From the NCBI RefSeq assembly GCF_000002875.2, contig NC_009407.2:75001-95000 (forward strand): a stretch of 20,000 nucleotides of DNA. The letters are read 5' to 3'. The notes under the pieces were generated by a model. The model did not search any database. It had not been told where the DNA came from and saw only the letters and a program-made list of their open reading frames with translations. The stretch comes from Leishmania infantum JPCM5. Lineage: Eukaryota; Euglenozoa; Kinetoplastea; Trypanosomatida; Trypanosomatidae. Both the position numbers and the translations under genes were made by a program. Below are positions 16,856 through 20,000 of this stretch, one piece after another. Position 1 is the stretch's first letter. Every line of letters starts with the position of its first letter.

Positions 16856-17425
16856 ATGCTCAACGAGGTGCACGTGAACGCAGACCCGAACACCATCTCC
16901 ACCTTGGATGAGCCGGTGCTTCAGACGCTGCTGCGCGATGCCAAGGCGATCGGCCGCAAGCTCGTTGTGGTTGTGTGCCCCCCTCTCGGAGCTGATAAGG
17001 AGCTTCACGATTGGGATCTCTGGGGGCCGCTGTTCCTGTGTCTCATTCTGGCCTCCATCCTCACCATCAACGCCAGCGATGACCAGGGCGCCGCCGTCTT
17101 CTCTGCGGTCTTCATCTTTGTGTGGCTTGGCGGTCTTGTCGTCACCGTCAATGCCAAGCTCCTCGGCAGCAAGATCATGTTCTTTCAAACGTACTGCGCC
17201 ATCGGCTACTGCTTGGCGCCCATCTGTCTCGGCGCTCTCTTGTGCTGCGTCCTTCCGTGGTTTTTATTGAACCTCTTGCTGTGCTTCATTGCGTGGGCAT
17301 GGGCTTGTTGGGCAGCCCTGCGCTTTTTCCGAAACACAGTGAGCGCCGACCGTGAGGTGCTGGTTGTGTACCCCGTCGGGCTCTTCTACATCTTCTTCAC
17401 CTGGATGGTTCTGGTTGGTATTTAG
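16856..17425 (+). CDS. HTBF: Yip1-domain membrane protein (terbinafine-resistance H-locus protein)
   Basis: A 189-residue protein with a soluble acidic N-terminus (1-52) and about five membrane helices (57-72, 79-98, 112-133, 134-156, 168-187). It has the Yip1-family marks: DLWGPL (54-59) leading into helix 1 and a GYCLAP motif (117-122) in helix 3, equivalent to DLYGP and GYxxxP in YIPF proteins. Yip1-family proteins sit in Golgi and ER-Golgi membranes and contact Rab GTPases. Its position directly upstream of MRPA matches HTBF (YIP1) of the Leishmania H locus, which gives terbinafine resistance when over-expressed. The open frame reaches back to 16712 only through a GTG; ATG16856 is the first ATG. 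The family assignment is firm; the gene name rests on synteny. Confidence 0.92.
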   Translation: MLNEVHVNADPNTISTLDEPVLQTLLRDAKAIGRKLVVVVCPPLGADKELHDWDLWGPLFLCLILASILTINASDDQGAAVFSAVFIFVWLGGLVVTVNAKLLGSKIMFFQTYCAIGYCLAPICLGALLCCVLPWFLLNLLLCFIAWAWACWAALRFFRNTVSADREVLVVYPVGLFYIFFTWMVLVGI

Positions 17426-17605
17426 AACTAGCCCGCGATATTTCGTTTGGCGGTGTGGTGACCGTGCTTCACACACAAGCCCACCACCAGCAGCACGTCA
17501 GAGACCACAAGGTCCATGATGACGTCAAAAACCTTCACGTATGGGGGGAGGGGCCGAGGGGAGGCAGCCAGGCACGTGTAAGTCCTGGGTGCACAGAAAG
17601 GCAGG

Positions 17606-17623
17606 CACACACACACACACACA
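17606..17623. repeat. (CA)9 microsatellite
   Basis: Eighteen bases of perfect CA repeat in the HTBF 3' flank. Confidence 0.9.
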
Positions 17624-17929
17624 TTGCGGTCCCTGTGCAACTGCCGCCATTTCCTTCCGTTTCTCACTTCCTCGTTCGTATCGCGTTTGCTTTCCTACGT
17701 GTGGGCGCGCCGGTTGGCGCGCCTTCTGTGCCAAGGCGTGCGCCCGCCGACGAGAGTGCGTGTGCGTGTGCTCTCTCCTATCGCTCTGCCGTCCTTTGTT
17801 TTTTTTTTGTGCTCGTGTCTCTCTCTCTGTGTAATCCCTGATGACGTAGGACACCTCAGTGCGTCGTTTCGCAGGGTCCCGCTCACCCACTCGCTGAGGG
17901 AGGGTGCCGTGGTGCCCCCGCCATCCCTA

Positions 17930-18400
17930 CCCATGCCGGCCCGCCTCTGGTGGTCAGAAGGTCGAGTGCCTATGACGGAGGGAGGTCAGTGGGATTCATC
18001 GCTGCTGATGTTGGTGGTGCTTCGGAGCGACCTGCGACAGCGACCACACGCTTGGGCCATCCGTGTGATGGGCGAAGTGTCCGCGTGACTCGAGCGTATT
18101 CCACTCCCGGCCCGCACACTGCCTGCTGATGGTGAGGAGACTACGCCAACGCTGAAGATGCACAGGGTGGCGACCGGCATGATGGAGGGAGTGCCTGCGA
18201 GGCGGCCTGCGGAGGTGCGGGGTGGTGGGTAGAGTGTGAAACAATGACCGTGCTCAGCTGACTGAGCTGGCGCACTACTGTGCCGGCGTGCCTACGGCTG
18301 CCTCGCTCCAGGCGATGCGGGGTCTGTGGCGTGCCAGGAATGGAGAATCGCTTGAGTTGACGTTTTGTGGCAGAATGCTCACGTGGAAAAGTAAAGTTTG
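17930..18400 (+). mobile_element. SIDER-like degenerate retroposon in the HTBF 3' region
   Basis: Begins with ATGCCGGCC at 17933. It aligns gaplessly for about 50 bases with the outer end of the inverted repeat (from 7597), keeping the ATGCCGGCC, GTGG, GAAGGTC, AGT and CGG blocks. This resembles the 5' signature of ingi/L1Tc-clade retroposons kept by SIDERs, which are about 0.55 kb, lack coding capacity and lie in 3' UTRs on the sense strand, as here. The 3' end is uncertain; an A-rich stretch near 18386-18396 is one candidate. SIDER2 elements are known to promote mRNA decay, so this copy may lower HTBF expression (inferred). Confidence 0.45.
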
Positions 18401-19020
18401 TTGCAGCGGCTGCCGTTGTGCTGTCGATTTCACCGCCCCCAACTCTCCTTTCCTGGGCGTGTCTCTCGTACTTCCGTGCGGGAACGAATCGTGTGCTTCT
18501 CTGTATGCGCCGTTGCCCTGCCCACCCTCCCTGCTTCAGGATGGAAGGGGCATGCAGTTGAGTGATGCGGCCTCTTATTGCTCTTGCTTCTCCGCCTTCT
18601 CTCCTCTCCGCGCCGCATGCGAAGCCTGTTGTCCGCGTACTTGCGTACGTGTGTATCTGCGCGCGTTGACTCGTGTCCTCTTCGCACCTCCTTCTGCTGG
18701 TTTGCCGCTCTCACCCGTAAGCGTGAATCAGTCTTCACAAGGCGCTTAGAGTTTCTTTTCTTTCGTGGAGGTGGTGGTCGCCAAGTGTGTGAGCTGATCG
18801 GTGCGCGAGGCGTGCGTGTGCCGAGTGCATCCTGTCCCCGACCCCCGCCTCTGGCTCCTCCGGTGCTACGCCTGAGTCTTCCCTGGCCCAGCCAGCACGG
18901 TGCCCGTCGTTGAAAGAGTGTGCCAAGACACACCTCGCCCCCTCGGTTTGTGCGCGGTCTGTCACACTGGTGCTGTTCGACCGCTGTTGTGCGGCTCGTA
19001 GGACAGGGTTGTGCGAACTA

Positions 19021-19045
19021 CGCCTCCCTCGTTCTCTTCGCATAG
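19021..19045 (+). promoter_or_regulatory. Trans-splice acceptor of MRPA
   Basis: The tract CCTCCCTCGTTCTCTTCG is followed by CATAG with AG at 19044-19045. The first ATG after it is 19103, leaving a 57-nt leader before the start codon. Confidence 0.55.
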
Positions 19046-19102
19046 GAAAGACATTGTAGACATCGGTGCATACATTGGGGGGGCATCCACAGCGCGCAGG
19101 GC

Positions 19103-20000
19103 ATGGCGACACCAGACTTTGTACGTTTATCACCGACTGACGAGTCCAGCGAGCTCATAATCCATGCTCCCTCGCAGCGGTGCCACACCCGATGTGGCGC
19201 AGAAAACGGTCATACCACCAGCATCATTACTGATTTGGAGGCGGTGGACGATGTTGCGCAGGTGCGCTGCCAGCAGCAGGCGCAGCGCGAGTTCGCGGAG
19301 CAGCTGGACGAGCTGTGGGGCAGCGAGCCCACCTACACGCCGACGGTAGAGGACCAAGCGAGCTGGCTGCAGCAGCTGCACTACGGATGGATCGGGGACT
19401 ACATCTACAAGGCTGCGACGGGGAGCATTACCGAGGCGGACCTGCCACCGCCGTCGCGGAGCACACGGACCTACCACACGGGGCGCAAGCTGTCGCGGCA
19501 GGCGCATGCCGACATCGACGCAAGCCGGCGGTGGGACGGGTATGTCGGGTGCGAGGTCATGTACGAGGCGGAGGCGGAAACCAGCGGCGCGCTGCGGTGG
19601 GTCGGGTATTTGCAGCAGTCGGACTACCCGCGATCGCTGGTAGCTGGGGTGGAGTGGCGTGTGCCGCCGCGGTACCGGCGGCAGGCCACGCCGGGCAGCG
19701 CGGCGGGGCTTCACAACGGCGTCGTGCACGGTGAGCGGCTGTTTCGGCCATACGAAGACAACTATCTCTGCTCGTGCGAACCGGTTGAACGGCTTTACCT
19801 AAGCTCGACGTGCAGTCTGATGCGTCCCGGGCCGCCGCCGTCGCCGGATCTCCTGTTTACACTGTTCAAGGCGCACTCGTACCACGTGTGGGCGCAGATC
19901 CTGCCGAAGCTGCTGGCAGACGTTACCGCGCTGATGCTGCCGGTGTTGTTGGAGTACTTTGTGAAGTATTTGGACGCCGACAACGCGACGTGGGGCTGGG
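19103..20000 (+). CDS. MRPA: N-terminus of MRPA/PGPA-type ABCC transporter, cut by window edge
   Basis: The frame from ATG19103 is open to the right edge: 299 codons, no stop. It carries the N-terminal region seen in the transporter at 2307: the motif RWVG..QQ..Y.R...AGVEW.VPP at 165-188 here (154-177 there), the GVVHGERLF block (206-214) against GVAHGEHLF, and the onset of TMD1 (WAQILPKLLADVTALMLP, 263-280) against WWQVPFKLVGDVCTLTIP. The ATP-binding domains lie beyond the window. The position next to HTBF identifies it as MRPA (PGPA, ABCC3), which in Leishmania sits on intracellular vesicles, sequesters antimony- and arsenite-thiol conjugates and is amplified in resistant cells. ATG19103 follows a splice acceptor by 57 nt. 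Identity as an ABCC paralogue is strong; the name comes from context. Confidence 0.88.
   Translation, partial: MATPDFVRLSPTDESSELIIHAPSQRCHTRCGAENGHTTSIITDLEAVDDVAQVRCQQQAQREFAEQLDELWGSEPTYTPTVEDQASWLQQLHYGWIGDYIYKAATGSITEADLPPPSRSTRTYHTGRKLSRQAHADIDASRRWDGYVGCEVMYEAEAETSGALRWVGYLQQSDYPRSLVAGVEWRVPPRYRRQATPGSAAGLHNGVVHGERLFRPYEDNYLCSCEPVERLYLSSTCSLMRPGPPPSPDLLFTLFKAHSYHVWAQILPKLLADVTALMLPVLLEYFVKYLDADNATWGW

Larger units (their letters stand above)
17426..19102. other. Long spacer and 3' UTR region between HTBF and MRPA
   Basis: About 1.7 kb without a credible gene. It holds a (CA)9 tract (17606-17623), a T run near 17799-17808 with CT repeats, a SIDER-like element from about 17930, and a pyrimidine tract with AG at 19045 serving MRPA. 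Long 3' UTRs with degenerate retroposons are typical of Leishmania and often control mRNA stability. Confidence 0.7.

Noticed and set aside
18288..18749. 153-codon frame in the HTBF-MRPA spacer
   Set aside because: Cys/Ser/Leu-rich with no motif, overlaps the SIDER-like element and has a minus-strand frame of similar length over it.

Overview
The window looks like a piece of a trypanosomatid chromosome, most likely Leishmania. All credible genes lie on the + strand and none shows an intron. They are separated by 0.5-2.3 kb of pyrimidine-rich spacer with CA/TA microsatellites, and most have a polypyrimidine tract plus AG (a trans-splicing acceptor) just upstream of the ATG. Codons are strongly GC-ending. 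The gene set and order (ABCC transporter, small membrane proteins, a five-pass Yip1-family protein, then the start of a second ABCC transporter) match the drug-resistance 'H locus' of Leishmania chromosome 23. On that reading the Yip1 gene is the terbinafine-resistance gene HTBF/YIP1 and the truncated gene at the right edge is MRPA (PGPA/ABCC3). This assignment rests on recognised protein features and gene order, not on a database search.

Layout. 1-2306: non-coding flank, holding a diverged copy (about 762-920) of sequence also found in the inverted repeat. 2307-6995: complete 1562-aa ABCC (MRP-type) transporter, probably ABCC2. 7594-9110 and 13166-14680: two arms of a nearly perfect inverted repeat of about 1.5 kb. 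Reading all six frames and spot-checking bases shows four substitutions and one homopolymer length difference (C11 versus G9). The arms enclose about 4.06 kb (9111-13165). That loop holds a 221-aa protein with a C-terminal membrane anchor, two short single-pass membrane ORFs (62 and 48 codons) and a weaker 36-codon candidate. 15268-15825: a 185-aa single-pass protein. 16856-17425: HTBF/YIP1. 17426-19102: long spacer containing a SIDER-like retroposon. 19103-20000: first 299 codons of MRPA, running off the right edge.

How it works together. The two ABCC genes are paralogues; they share a distinctive N-terminal region ahead of the first transmembrane domain. MRPA-type proteins sequester metal-thiol conjugates and confer resistance to antimony and arsenite. 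The inverted repeat is the known kind of substrate for H-locus amplification, in which recombination between repeats yields extrachromosomal elements under drug selection. The outer end of each arm begins with a Pr77/SIDER-like signature, which links the recombination repeat to extinct retroposons. I found no tRNA, rRNA, CRISPR array, live transposase or clearly novel multi-gene system. The least explained parts are the tiny single-pass membrane ORFs inside the loop and the mosaic make-up of the inverted repeat.
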